Shown one piece after another: positions 19,384-29,390 of a stretch of DNA of 43,876 bases. This DNA is from Rhodospirillales bacterium (GTDB lineage: Bacteria; Pseudomonadota; Alphaproteobacteria; Bin95). Made by a program: the position numbers and the translations under genes. The stretch spans positions 1-43,876 of the forward strand of contig VMCJ01000029.1 in assembly GCA_008081395.1 (NCBI GenBank). Direction: 5' to 3'. The notes under the pieces are model-generated. The model did not search any database. It was given only the letters and a program-made list of their open reading frames with translations, and was not told where the DNA came from. Position 1 is the stretch's first letter. Each line of letters starts with the position of its first letter.

Positions 19384-20622
19384 ATGTCTGAATATTTTGA
19401 TTCAAGAGATACGATGTCGGCTGAATGTCGAGAGGCAGAATTATTGGCTTCGTTGCCCAAGCAAGTCGCTTTCGCAAAAGCTCAGACTCCATACTTTGCT
19501 GAGCTTTTCAAAGAATTTGACCCCGTTTCTATCGACAGTCGTGAGGCACTCTCGAAATTACCTATTACCTACAAAAGTGATTTGGTTGCCGCTCAGTCTG
19601 AAAAACCTCCTTTCGGGGGAATGAACGCAACCCCTGTTGGAGATCTCTTACGTGTTTTCCGTTCTCCAGGTCCGATCTGTGAACCCGAGGGTAAAGGCGA
19701 TGATTTCTGGCGCGGTGCCCGAGCACTTCATGCGGCTGGGGTTCGTAAAGGAGATATAGTTCACAATAGTTTCTCCTATCATCTCACTCCAGGTGCCTGG
19801 CTACTGGACAGCGCCGCACGTTCTTTAGGTGCTGCTGTATTCCCCGCCGGGGTCGGTAATACAGACCTTCAAGTAGAAGCAATGTCACATTTTCAAGCAA
19901 ACGTGTTCTGCGGCACGCCTGACTTCTTAAAAATTTTAATGGAACGCGCTCGTGAGATGGAAGCTAATGTCTCCTCTCTCAAAAAGGCAATTGTAGGAGG
20001 AGGTGCTTTACCACCCTCACTTCGGCAACTGATATCAGACGAATTCGGTTTCACACCTCTACAAAACTATGGAACCGCTGATCTAGGGATAATCGCGTAC
20101 GAGAGTCCCGCAATGGAGGGAATGCTGATCAATGAAGGTGCAATTGTTGAAATAGTGCGCCCTGGTTCTGGCGAACCAGTAACCGAAGGTGAAGTTGGTG
20201 AAGTAGTAGTAACGCTTCTGAATAAGGACTACCCCTTAACTAGGTTTGCAACTGGTGATCTGTCAGCAATCATGTCGGGGGAAAGCCCTTGCGGCCGAAC
20301 GGCTCCTAGGATCAAAGGGTGGATGGGGCGAGCTGATCAGACCACAAAAATTCGTGGCATGTTTGTGCGCCCCACTCAACTAGAGCAGGTTCGCACGGCT
20401 CACCCAGAGGTCCTTAAGCTTCGCCTAACTGTCACATCAGAAAACCATCGTGATCAGTTCAGTGTTGCATGCGAAACAGAAAATCATGACCCGAACTTAG
20501 CTGAAAAAATCGGAGCAACAGTATCGAAATTCATCAACCTTTCAGGTGCAGTTACTCTCGTACCCCCAGGCTCTTTACCTTCGGACGGAAAGGTTATTGA
20601 GGACGCAAGGTCATACGACTAA
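19384..20622 (+). CDS. Phenylacetate-CoA ligase-like AMP-binding enzyme (PaaK-like)
   Basis: KLPITYKSDL, HNSFSYHLTPGAW, QNYGTADLGIIAYES, GDLSAI, GWMGRADQTTKIRGMFVRPTQLEQV; ORF track start TTG 19348, ATG 19384 preferred. Confidence 0.85.
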   Translation: MSEYFDSRDTMSAECREAELLASLPKQVAFAKAQTPYFAELFKEFDPVSIDSREALSKLPITYKSDLVAAQSEKPPFGGMNATPVGDLLRVFRSPGPICEPEGKGDDFWRGARALHAAGVRKGDIVHNSFSYHLTPGAWLLDSAARSLGAAVFPAGVGNTDLQVEAMSHFQANVFCGTPDFLKILMERAREMEANVSSLKKAIVGGGALPPSLRQLISDEFGFTPLQNYGTADLGIIAYESPAMEGMLINEGAIVEIVRPGSGEPVTEGEVGEVVVTLLNKDYPLTRFATGDLSAIMSGESPCGRTAPRIKGWMGRADQTTKIRGMFVRPTQLEQVRTAHPEVLKLRLTVTSENHRDQFSVACETENHDPNLAEKIGATVSKFINLSGAVTLVPPGSLPSDGKVIEDARSYD

Positions 20623-20626
20623 TAAT

Positions 20627-21265
20627 TTACACTTGAACCTGAGCAAATTGCCCCGTTTCTGGATTGCGCCATTGAAGCTCACCTACGGCAATTGAAAATC
20701 TGGCCCCGTGGATCGTGAGTTGTCCTGTATTCAAAGCATCCTTTACAAAAGGAAAGGTGCTTAGATTTTGAATTGAAACGCCTACTGCAAGACTTTCTAG
20801 TAGGTTCAGGCGGCCATTTTCATCTGCGGGTGAATTAGGATCGTTAAGCATGGCATCACGAGCTTCAGCCAAAAGGCCAACCCAAGGACGAATAAATCGG
20901 CCGACTGGCTGATCCGCTTCCATTGCCAATGCCGCCTGAACGCCACCGCAAAAACTGTGTCCCATCACAACAATGTTTTTGACGCCCAAGTTTTCTATCG
21001 CAAACTGAACCGCAGCAGATGTTCCATGGAAGCCACCGGTTTCATCATATGGGGGTACTAGGGCTGCTACATTGCGAACGACAAATAATTCTCCAGGACC
21101 AGCGGCAAAGATAGTGGCCGGATCAACACGACTATCAGCACAGCTGATGATCATCGTTTTTGGTGACTGACCTTCAGCTAGTGAAAGATAACGCTCTATT
21201 TCTTGCTTATATCGCCCAGCGCGAAAATTTTTGTAGCCCTCATGAAGTTCAGTAGGAATTCTCAT
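20627..21265 (-). CDS. Beta-class carbonic anhydrase
   Basis: ISCADSRVDPATIF, GELFVVRNVAALVPPY, VMGHSFCGGVQAAL. Confidence 0.93.
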   Translation of the reverse strand: MRIPTELHEGYKNFRAGRYKQEIERYLSLAEGQSPKTMIISCADSRVDPATIFAAGPGELFVVRNVAALVPPYDETGGFHGTSAAVQFAIENLGVKNIVVMGHSFCGGVQAALAMEADQPVGRFIRPWVGLLAEARDAMLNDPNSPADENGRLNLLESLAVGVSIQNLSTFPFVKDALNTGQLTIHGARFSIAVGELQWRNPETGQFAQVQV

Positions 21266-21329
21266 AATGGCCTTACTTTGATGAAGTTAACTTGCTACTG
21301 CCTATAGGGGTATCAAATTTGGGGCAAGA

Positions 21330-22547
21330 TCAACGATCAAAAAAGAGCGCTCTTCGCCAGATAATTGCAATAAGAACGATCGTTGCCAAACCGGTCCCTG
21401 CCGCAGCTAGGGCTGCTCCCTGAAACCCGAGTAAGTCCGTTGCCGGACCAACTAGAGCAAGGCCGATTGGCAGTCCATAAACTGCAAGCATTCTTACACC
21501 CATCACTCGGCCACGAAATTTAGCTTCTGCAAGCCGCAGCAAGGCTACAGCCATAGAAATCATCGCCACACCCTGCGCTACACCTACAAGGAACAACAAT
21601 GCCATTCCCTCTGCCTTTACCGAACTAAACGCGAATAATAACAAGAAGACGTGCCAAATAACTGCACCTCCAAAAACCAAATATATTGGTTTTCTGGCAC
21701 CTCCAGTTGCAGCCATCACAATGGATGCAACCAGCGAACCAACTCCAAAACTTGCAGCAAGATGTGAGAGCCCAGTGGCGTCCAGACCATAGACTTCACG
21801 GGCAACGTAAGAGAGTAGACCACTATTTGAAACGAGAGGAAAACCAGTAAGATTCACTAGAAAAGCGAGCCACATTAGAGCAAGTACTGCTGGGGTTCGT
21901 CGCACATAAGCGAGACCATCGATTACCTGACGAAATGGCTTTGGCCGAGTTGATGGCGTGTCGTCTGTCTCAATGTGCGCGACCCTGAGAGTTAAAACAA
22001 AGCTCGTAAAATACATTGCAGCCACAAAGGCATACGCAATGCCAAGCCCTAAAGAGGTTAGTAGCCCAGCTCCCGCGAGCGCACCTGTCATTCGCGCGGT
22101 ATCCATGGTGGTGCGTGAGAGTCCCATAGCATTAGCCAGTTTATTGGCAGGCATGGTGTCCCCGATTAGTGCATTGCGCATGACCAAGTCGGAAGGCCTT
22201 ATCAAACCCGCCACCGCAGCAATAATAAAAATTAATATTGGTTCCATGAGGCCAGAGAGATCTAGCGTCATGATTGTGACAGCAAGAACAGTGTAGAGTG
22301 CGCGAAGGGTCGATAAGGTTCGACGACGACCAATTCGATCTGCCAGCGCACCCATCGCCGGAGCAATCAAAGACCCTAAGTATTGAAGTCCAGCAAATAA
22401 CGCCAAGGCAGTTACAGATTTAGTTTCAATCAATACAAACCAATTCAGGATCAAAACTTCCATCTCCAGAGCGAATGAAGACAGAAGATCAGCAGGCCAT
22501 TGGAAGCGAAAACTTTTTACCGAAAAGGCAGAAAGAAAACCCCGCAT
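21330..22547 (-). CDS. MFS transporter (enterobactin-exporter/EntS-like group)
   Basis: 405 aa with about 12 hydrophobic segments; ADRIGRRRTLSTLRALY loop motif; 4-nt gap to the upstream acyl-CoA dehydrogenase gene. Confidence 0.85.
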   Translation of the reverse strand: MRGFLSAFSVKSFRFQWPADLLSSFALEMEVLILNWFVLIETKSVTALALFAGLQYLGSLIAPAMGALADRIGRRRTLSTLRALYTVLAVTIMTLDLSGLMEPILIFIIAAVAGLIRPSDLVMRNALIGDTMPANKLANAMGLSRTTMDTARMTGALAGAGLLTSLGLGIAYAFVAAMYFTSFVLTLRVAHIETDDTPSTRPKPFRQVIDGLAYVRRTPAVLALMWLAFLVNLTGFPLVSNSGLLSYVAREVYGLDATGLSHLAASFGVGSLVASIVMAATGGARKPIYLVFGGAVIWHVFLLLFAFSSVKAEGMALLFLVGVAQGVAMISMAVALLRLAEAKFRGRVMGVRMLAVYGLPIGLALVGPATDLLGFQGAALAAAGTGLATIVLIAIIWRRALFFDR

Positions 22548-22551
22548 GACC

Positions 22552-23787
22552 CTAAGCCGATGGCTTCAAAATTTGTGGAGAAGCTGCAAGCGGTTTGCTC
22601 GGCTTTGGCTCCAGGCGGTATATTTGTCGAAGATGCACTTCGTCTGGACCGTCAAAAATACGCAATGCTCTGGCCCAGGAGAAGGCATCGCGGATAGGAG
22701 TATCATCAGATCCCCCCATAGCACCAAAAATCTGCATGGCGCGATCAGCAATGCTTTGATAGGCATGCGCTACAGCAACTTTAATCATGGAAACGTGCTG
22801 GCGAGCTGACTTGAACCCCTCCTGATCAAGCATCCAAGCGCAAGACCAGGTTAGTAAGCGCGCCTGCTCGATCTCGATACGACTGCGAGCAATCATATGT
22901 TGGATTGAGTCATACTCAGAAATATTTTTTCCAAAAGCTGTTCGCTCACTTGCACGCATCTGCATTAGCTCAATTAAAGTTTCGCAGTGTCCGATTGCTC
23001 GCATGCAGTGGTGAACACGCGCAGGCCCAAGACGGGTCTGTCCCAAAATGAAGCCATCACCGCTCTCGCCTAATAAATTTTCAGCTGGCACCCGAACATC
23101 TTCGAATGCGATTTCCCACGCTGGTGCGCCAGGTTCAGAAAATCCCAAAAACGGCGTTGGACGAACAAAACGAACTCCTGGACTGTTGGCAGGGACAATA
23201 ATAACGCTATGTCTACGGTCCGGCGCCGCATCATCATCAGAAACACCCATAACCAAGTGAAAAGAAGCCGCCTTTGCTCCTGAAATGTACCATTTCCGAC
23301 CAGATACTATGAAGTCATTACCGTCTTGTTTGATTGTTGTTTGGATGTTTGTTGCGTCCGAGGATGCAACTGAGGGCTCTGTCATCGCAAAAGCAGATTG
23401 GACATCGCCGTTTAGGAGCGGATCAAGCCAAAGTTGACGCTGAGAAGATGTCACAGCATCAGCCATCATAATCATATTTGGCACATCAGGAGCATGACAA
23501 TTAAATGCCTTGGGCGCTCCCATGAAACGGCCCATCATTTCTGCCAGCGGTGCAAATTCTGCGTTGGTCAACCGCTCTCCAGGAGCATCACTAGGAAGGT
23601 TTGGAATCGCTAAGTTCCATAAACCTTCATCTTTCGCCTTGTTCTGCACTTCTGCAATAAATTCTGGATATTGCCCCTCCAAAGCTGCCTCACGCCATGG
23701 CCGAGCACGCGGTAAAATCTCGCGATCTATGAAAGCTTCCAGTTGATCAACTAGCCCTTGGACTTTAGGCGAATGGGCGAAGTCCAT
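22552..23787 (-). CDS. Acyl-CoA dehydrogenase, ACAD10/11-like
   Basis: AFAMTEPSVASSDATNIQTTI, WYISGAKAASFHLVMG, RLGPARVHHCMRAIG, RIEIEQARLLTWSCAWMLD, RALRIFDGPDEVHLRQI. Confidence 0.88.
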   Translation of the reverse strand: MDFAHSPKVQGLVDQLEAFIDREILPRARPWREAALEGQYPEFIAEVQNKAKDEGLWNLAIPNLPSDAPGERLTNAEFAPLAEMMGRFMGAPKAFNCHAPDVPNMIMMADAVTSSQRQLWLDPLLNGDVQSAFAMTEPSVASSDATNIQTTIKQDGNDFIVSGRKWYISGAKAASFHLVMGVSDDDAAPDRRHSVIIVPANSPGVRFVRPTPFLGFSEPGAPAWEIAFEDVRVPAENLLGESGDGFILGQTRLGPARVHHCMRAIGHCETLIELMQMRASERTAFGKNISEYDSIQHMIARSRIEIEQARLLTWSCAWMLDQEGFKSARQHVSMIKVAVAHAYQSIADRAMQIFGAMGGSDDTPIRDAFSWARALRIFDGPDEVHLRQIYRLEPKPSKPLAASPQILKPSA

Positions 23788-23837
23788 TTGACGGCTCCGA
23801 TAAAGATATAAATGGCAAAAATCAGTACGGATTGGAA

Positions 23838-25376
23838 TTATCCTGGAGTAAAGATGGCAATTCCATCAGAATTAGTCTTTACGTGACCGTGAAGCCCTAA
23901 GGCATCAGATTTTTCCAAATCCAAAAGCAATCCTGGGTCATCAGGAGTGTTCGCAATAAAGCGTCGGCCATCCTCCAAACGACCAAATAAAATAGCAAAA
24001 CTCGGACCCTCGCGGTCATGCATTACTGTGTAAGTCTCCACGGTTGCTTTGCCGACTGGCTTATCCGTTGTCTCAGGCCCTTTTTCAGCATCAATTTTAG
24101 CTTGATAAATAAGAGGGTCCTTGGGGTTAAAATTCTTCTCTGTTGGGGTTGTAGAGTAAATTCCAGCAGATTGCTTTGTCACATAATTACCGTTGGCTGT
24201 TACCATACCAAAACTGCCTGAGGAATTTCGGACCTTTACCATCATTTCTGCGATAGAGTGCGTGACATAGTTGTTTCCAGGTCCGCCAAAATAAGGAAGT
24301 CCACCTGTTACAGTGAGACCTCTAGGGTCATCCTCTGCAATACCCATTTCTGCACAAGCAATTTGCACTGCAGATGGAAAACAGGAGTAAAGATCAAGAA
24401 AATCTAGTTTTTCTTGCCCAAATCCTGCCATCTCAAATGTTTCCTCAGAAACCATGCGCATGGCAGGAGACGAGTAAAAATTAACTCGGTCACTAATATG
24501 CCAGTGGTCGTACGCATCTGCTGTCCCATGAAGGTAAACCCACCGGTCTTGAGGAATGCCTAACTCTTTTGCTTTTGCCACACTTGTTAAAATCACTGCA
24601 GCCGATTGATCAATAAATGCGTTCGCATTCATCAACTTGGTGTAAGGAAAACCGATGAAGGGATTTTTGGCTGATGGGGTTGCTATTTCTGTTGCGGTAA
24701 AACGATCACGACGATCTGCAAGTGGGTTTTGAGCGGCAACTGCAGAAAACCCCTCAAACAATTTTCCCATTTCCTTCAGGTGCTCAGATACAGAACGACC
24801 ACGATTCCCTCGAATACCATTCTCAAATAGTGGATATGCATAAATAGCGCCTGCCATACGGTGCCTATCCTCTACGTCACTCCACCCTCGCTTCGCCACA
24901 CCCCATTCTTCAGCTTTACCGCCAGCATCCTCATTCCAATCAAGATCGAGTGACAAACGTTGAGCAGCCTTTTGTGTGGCAAGCGCCTCCCCGCCCGCGA
25001 CTAAAGCTGCTTCAACCTCTCCTCTTGTGACCATTTCAAACAGTCGATTTATGGACCATTGAGGCATGTTCCCACCCGCATGGGTGTATATCAGTCTTGA
25101 AGCCTGGTTTGCGTCTAGCCGAGCGGCTAAAGACTTCGGAGGGTTAACTGGTCCACCAAAAGGCGACTTAAAGCGCCAACTCGTGTCTGAAAACGATCGT
25201 AATAAAACGATGGTATCCAATGTTGATAGGAGTGATTGTCCTACTCCTGAATCCTCTGCCGCCTGCTTCGCTGCAGCAGCTATCAAGTCAATTGGCTTTA
25301 ATGCCTTGAGCGGATCTGGCTCTCGTTGAGTTATCTGTCCTGCACCAACCAAAATAGGAATACGACTGTCGTCCAT
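23838..25376 (-). CDS. Thiolase-superfamily protein (acetyl-CoA acetyltransferase-like, long form with C-terminal extension)
   Basis: RIPILVGAGQITQRE, LDLYSCFPSAVQIACAEMGI (Cys), LTVTGGLPYFGGPGNNYVTHSIAEM (His region), C-terminal domain HDREGPSFAILFGRLEDGRRFIAN. Confidence 0.85.
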   Translation of the reverse strand: MDDSRIPILVGAGQITQREPDPLKALKPIDLIAAAAKQAAEDSGVGQSLLSTLDTIVLLRSFSDTSWRFKSPFGGPVNPPKSLAARLDANQASRLIYTHAGGNMPQWSINRLFEMVTRGEVEAALVAGGEALATQKAAQRLSLDLDWNEDAGGKAEEWGVAKRGWSDVEDRHRMAGAIYAYPLFENGIRGNRGRSVSEHLKEMGKLFEGFSAVAAQNPLADRRDRFTATEIATPSAKNPFIGFPYTKLMNANAFIDQSAAVILTSVAKAKELGIPQDRWVYLHGTADAYDHWHISDRVNFYSSPAMRMVSEETFEMAGFGQEKLDFLDLYSCFPSAVQIACAEMGIAEDDPRGLTVTGGLPYFGGPGNNYVTHSIAEMMVKVRNSSGSFGMVTANGNYVTKQSAGIYSTTPTEKNFNPKDPLIYQAKIDAEKGPETTDKPVGKATVETYTVMHDREGPSFAILFGRLEDGRRFIANTPDDPGLLLDLEKSDALGLHGHVKTNSDGIAIFTPG

Positions 25377-25493
25377 AAGCCAGGCTCCATCAAACCATCA
25401 ACGGTAAAACATGCTTGCATAACCAAACAGGTAGTTGAAGAGCCCCTCAAACTGGCTACTGTTGCATCTATGATGTAATTTTAGGTTTAAACG

Positions 25494-27089
25494 ATGGTTG
25501 AGATTAAAAACTTTGATGTGATGGTTGTCGGCGCTGGCTTTGGTGGCATGTACATGCTGCATAAACTTCGCCAACAAGGGCTCAAAGTACGTGTCCTCGA
25601 GGCGGGCGATGGTGTTGGTGGGACATGGTATTGGAATCGCTACCCTGGCGCACGTTGCGACGTTGAAAGCGTTCAATACTCACTTCAATTCGACGATGAC
25701 CTTGAACAGGAATGGAATTGGTCAGAACGTTATGCTGCCCAACCTGAAATACTTCGATATGCCAATCATGTAGCCGACCGGTTTGATTTGCGCCGAGACA
25801 TTCAATTCAATGCGCGTGTTTCCTCCGCAAAATATAACGAATCAGCCAAGACCTGGAGTCTAACCACGGAAGAAGGTGAGCAGTTTGAGGCTCCTTTCTG
25901 TGTGATGGCTTTGGGCTGTCTTTCTGCTCCAAACCACCCGCACTTTGATGGTGCAGAAAATTTTAAAGGCCCAATTTATCACACTGGAGAATGGCCTCAC
26001 GAAGGCGTGAATTTCGAAGGAAAAAGGGTGGCTGTTATTGGAACCGGCTCATCGGCCATTCAATCAATCCCAATCATAGCCAAACAAGCAAAGAGCCTGA
26101 CCGTATTTCAGCGAACGGCAAACTATGCAATTCCAGCAAATAATCACAATTTAGATGACGACTATATCGCTGAAATCAAAAAGACTTACAAACAGCTCCG
26201 CGCTTACGCAAAAACCATGCCGACGGGTGTAGCGTTTGATTTCCGGGACATTGCAGCGCTCGAGTCAACTGACGAAGAAAGACGTACCGAGTATCAGAAA
26301 CGCTGGGATCGAGGTGGACTGTCTTTTCTCGGAGGTTTTAAGGACCTGCTGTTTGTTAAGGAAGCAAACGATACAGCTGCCGAATTCGTGCGAGAGAAAA
26401 TCCGCAGCTTAGTGGATGATCCAAAGGTTGCGGACATGCTCTGCCCTGAAAATATCATTGGCTGCAAACGTCTATGCGTCGATATTGGATATTACCAAAC
26501 GTATAACCTCCCCCACGTCAAACTTATTGATGTTTCTAAAAACCCAATCCAACGGATTACATCCAAGGGTGTGCTGGCACACGATATTGAAACAGAAGTT
26601 GATACTATCGTTTTTGCGACAGGTTTTGACGCGATGACGGGCGCTCTGAATAGGATAAACATTGAGGGACGGAATGGCCGACAACTGAGGGAAAAGTGGC
26701 ATGGCGGAGCACGCAGCTATTTGGGACTAGCCATTGCAGGATTTCCGAACCTTTTTACGGTCACTGGCCCCGGAAGCCCTTCAGTTCTGACCAATATGCT
26801 TCCGTCAATTGAACAACATGTTGAATGGATAGACCGTTGTATTTCTGACCTAAGGAAAAGTGGAAAAACAGAAATTGAAGCGGAAGTAGTAGCGGAAAAT
26901 AATTGGGTGGATCATGTAAATGAAACAGCAGAATTATCGCTACGCTCGGTGTGCTCGTCTTGGTATGTAGGTGCCAATGTTCCTGGCAAACCAAGGGTTT
27001 TCATGCCGTACATTGGAGGATTCCCCCGTTATGTAGCTAAGTGCGAGGACGTTGCGTCCAAGGAATATGATGGGTTTCAGCTTTCATGA
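25494..27089 (+). CDS. Flavin-containing Baeyer-Villiger-type monooxygenase (copy 1)
   Basis: VVGAGFGGMYMLHKLR Rossmann motif; GVGGTWYWNRYPGARCDVES; BVMO fingerprint FKGPIYHTGEWP (25962-25997); VIGTGSSAIQS second Rossmann motif. Confidence 0.93.
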   Translation: MVEIKNFDVMVVGAGFGGMYMLHKLRQQGLKVRVLEAGDGVGGTWYWNRYPGARCDVESVQYSLQFDDDLEQEWNWSERYAAQPEILRYANHVADRFDLRRDIQFNARVSSAKYNESAKTWSLTTEEGEQFEAPFCVMALGCLSAPNHPHFDGAENFKGPIYHTGEWPHEGVNFEGKRVAVIGTGSSAIQSIPIIAKQAKSLTVFQRTANYAIPANNHNLDDDYIAEIKKTYKQLRAYAKTMPTGVAFDFRDIAALESTDEERRTEYQKRWDRGGLSFLGGFKDLLFVKEANDTAAEFVREKIRSLVDDPKVADMLCPENIIGCKRLCVDIGYYQTYNLPHVKLIDVSKNPIQRITSKGVLAHDIETEVDTIVFATGFDAMTGALNRINIEGRNGRQLREKWHGGARSYLGLAIAGFPNLFTVTGPGSPSVLTNMLPSIEQHVEWIDRCISDLRKSGKTEIEAEVVAENNWVDHVNETAELSLRSVCSSWYVGANVPGKPRVFMPYIGGFPRYVAKCEDVASKEYDGFQLS

Positions 27090-29389
27090 GCACTGGAGTT
27101 GAGATTGCCAAAGTTGGGGCCACGCCAAAGCGCAAAGAAGACTATCGGTTTGTTACTGGGCAAGGCTGTTATCTTGACGACATGGTTTTTGAAAATGTTG
27201 CCCACGCTGTTTTTCTACGCAGTCCCCACGCAAGTGCAGAAATAAGAAAAATCGACTTTTCGGTTGCAAAAGCGGCACCTGGGGTCATCGCCGTATTGAC
27301 TTCCAGTGATCTCGGCGCAGACGGTATCGGCAACCTCGATCCTTATGTGACAGCAAACACCATGACTGGCGAACCCTTTAACTGGGGACCACAACCACTT
27401 TTAGCAGATAACCATGTTCGCTACGTCGGTGAACCCGTGGTCATGGTTTTAGCCGAAACTAAGTTGGCCGCGCTCGATGCAGCAGAAATGATTGAAGTAG
27501 ATTATTCAGAAAAAAAGGCTGTCGTGGATGGAAGAGCCGCTTTGGAAGTTGGCGCCCCACAGGTAGACCCCAGGGTTCCTGGAAACCTATGTATGGACTG
27601 GAAACATGGAGACAATGATGGCGTCTTTAAGTCCTTGTCCGTCGCCGAACATGTAGTCTCAATAGAACTTTTAAACCACCGGGTAATCACCCATCCCATT
27701 GAGCCAAGAGGAGGAGTGGCGGTCTATCACCCCGATACAGACCGCTTCACTTTCCACGTATCAAGCCAAAGCCTTCATAATAATCGGGACCATATTGCTA
27801 AGGCTCTTAAAATTAAACGCACCCAATCCAGGTGGCTCGCACCAGATGTAGGAGGAGGGTTTGGCTCAAAAAATTTTGGCTACCAAGAACAAGGACTACT
27901 GCTCTGGGCCGCAAAAAAATCTGGCCGGCCAGTAAAATGGATTGCCACTCGCTCGGAAGTTTTTCTTAGTGATCATCAGGTTCGTGACCACAGAGCAATG
28001 GCTCGACTTGGCCTTGATAAAGAAGGGCGTTTCATTGCCCTTGAAATTGAAAGCATTGCAAATCTTGGCGCTTATATTGCCGGTTCCGCTGCCGGCGTGC
28101 AGACAAACCAATACGCGCATCTTCCTGGGACCGTATACGATATTCCCAAGATCGCGATGCGAGCACGTTCCGTCCTCTCAAATACTACACCCATTGGGGT
28201 TATGCGAGGACCAGGCTTTGCAGAGATGGTTAACATCATGGAGCGCCTGGTCGATAAAGCAGCCTACTCTACTGGAATAGACAGGTTTGAACTTCGGCGC
28301 CGTAACCTCTTCAGCAAAACGCCCATGCGCAATGCTCTTGGTACTAGAGTAGATAGTGGTAACTTTCCAAAAGCATTCGAAGAAGTATTGCAGGTAATAG
28401 ATGCGGATGGATTTTCCTCAAGACAGATAAACTCATCGAAGTTACGCGGCCTGGGGGTCGCGTGTCATATAAAAGCAAATGGTGGGTCACCAGATGAAAG
28501 CGCCTCGATACGCTTTCGAGCTGATGGTGGCGTTGATTTAGCTGTTGGCACGCAAACAATTGGACAAGGCCACGAGACAACATTTTCACAACTGTTGTCA
28601 GACAGACTTGGAATAGAAAATAACAAAATTCGCTTGATCCATGGCGATACTGACGCTGTACCAATCGGTGGTGGCCATGGCAGCAGCCGAGCTACTTATA
28701 TGGCGGGCACAGCCATATGGCGGGCCGCCGAAGAAATTGTAGAACAGGCTACTCCGATAGCTGCAGAAATGCTGCAAGCTGGAACCGTCACCTTCAAGGA
28801 TGGTTCTTTCAGAGCGGATGATCGCAGCGTTGATCTTATTGAGGTGGCCGCGGAAGCAGAGCTACGCGGCAATCCTCTGAATGCCTTTCACGCTTTTTCA
28901 CGCGGGCAAATGGCATATCCAAACGGCGCCCAAGCCGCGGAGGTTGAAGTGGATCCAGAAACTGGCGAGGTTCACCTGGTGAATTATGCTTCCGTTGACG
29001 ATTACGGGGTTATGGTGAACCCCATGATAGTTGAGGGGCAAGTCGCAGGCGCTATTGCTCAAGGAATGGGTCAGGCAGTGCTGGAAGGCACAATTTTTGA
29101 TGCAAAGACTGGGCAACCTCTAACCGGAAGTTTCATGGACTATGCCATTCCTCGCGCCGACAATCTTCCATCCTTGAAACTTGGTTTCAGCATGACACGA
29201 TGCACAACCAATCCCTTTGGTGTTAAAGGAGCCGGCGAGTCTGGAGCAATCGCAGCCTATCCTGCCATCACGCTTGCTATACTAAACGCTCTAAACCCCC
29301 TTGGGGTAAATGGCTGGGATGGGCCTGCAAAGCCCGAAACAATTTGGCGATCGATTCAAGATGCAAAGACCCTAAACGGAAGAACTTAA
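27086..29389 (+). CDS. Xanthine dehydrogenase/CO dehydrogenase family molybdopterin-binding (large) subunit
   Basis: 767 aa; KRKEDYRFVTGQGCYLDD, DVGGGFGSKNF, GVMRGPGFAE, QTIGQGHETTFSQLLSDRLG, FGVKGAGESGAIAAYPAI (catalytic Glu region); ATGA overlap with BVMO gene. Confidence 0.92.
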   Translation: MSTGVEIAKVGATPKRKEDYRFVTGQGCYLDDMVFENVAHAVFLRSPHASAEIRKIDFSVAKAAPGVIAVLTSSDLGADGIGNLDPYVTANTMTGEPFNWGPQPLLADNHVRYVGEPVVMVLAETKLAALDAAEMIEVDYSEKKAVVDGRAALEVGAPQVDPRVPGNLCMDWKHGDNDGVFKSLSVAEHVVSIELLNHRVITHPIEPRGGVAVYHPDTDRFTFHVSSQSLHNNRDHIAKALKIKRTQSRWLAPDVGGGFGSKNFGYQEQGLLLWAAKKSGRPVKWIATRSEVFLSDHQVRDHRAMARLGLDKEGRFIALEIESIANLGAYIAGSAAGVQTNQYAHLPGTVYDIPKIAMRARSVLSNTTPIGVMRGPGFAEMVNIMERLVDKAAYSTGIDRFELRRRNLFSKTPMRNALGTRVDSGNFPKAFEEVLQVIDADGFSSRQINSSKLRGLGVACHIKANGGSPDESASIRFRADGGVDLAVGTQTIGQGHETTFSQLLSDRLGIENNKIRLIHGDTDAVPIGGGHGSSRATYMAGTAIWRAAEEIVEQATPIAAEMLQAGTVTFKDGSFRADDRSVDLIEVAAEAELRGNPLNAFHAFSRGQMAYPNGAQAAEVEVDPETGEVHLVNYASVDDYGVMVNPMIVEGQVAGAIAQGMGQAVLEGTIFDAKTGQPLTGSFMDYAIPRADNLPSLKLGFSMTRCTTNPFGVKGAGESGAIAAYPAITLAILNALNPLGVNGWDGPAKPETIWRSIQDAKTLNGRT

Positions 29390-29390
29390 A

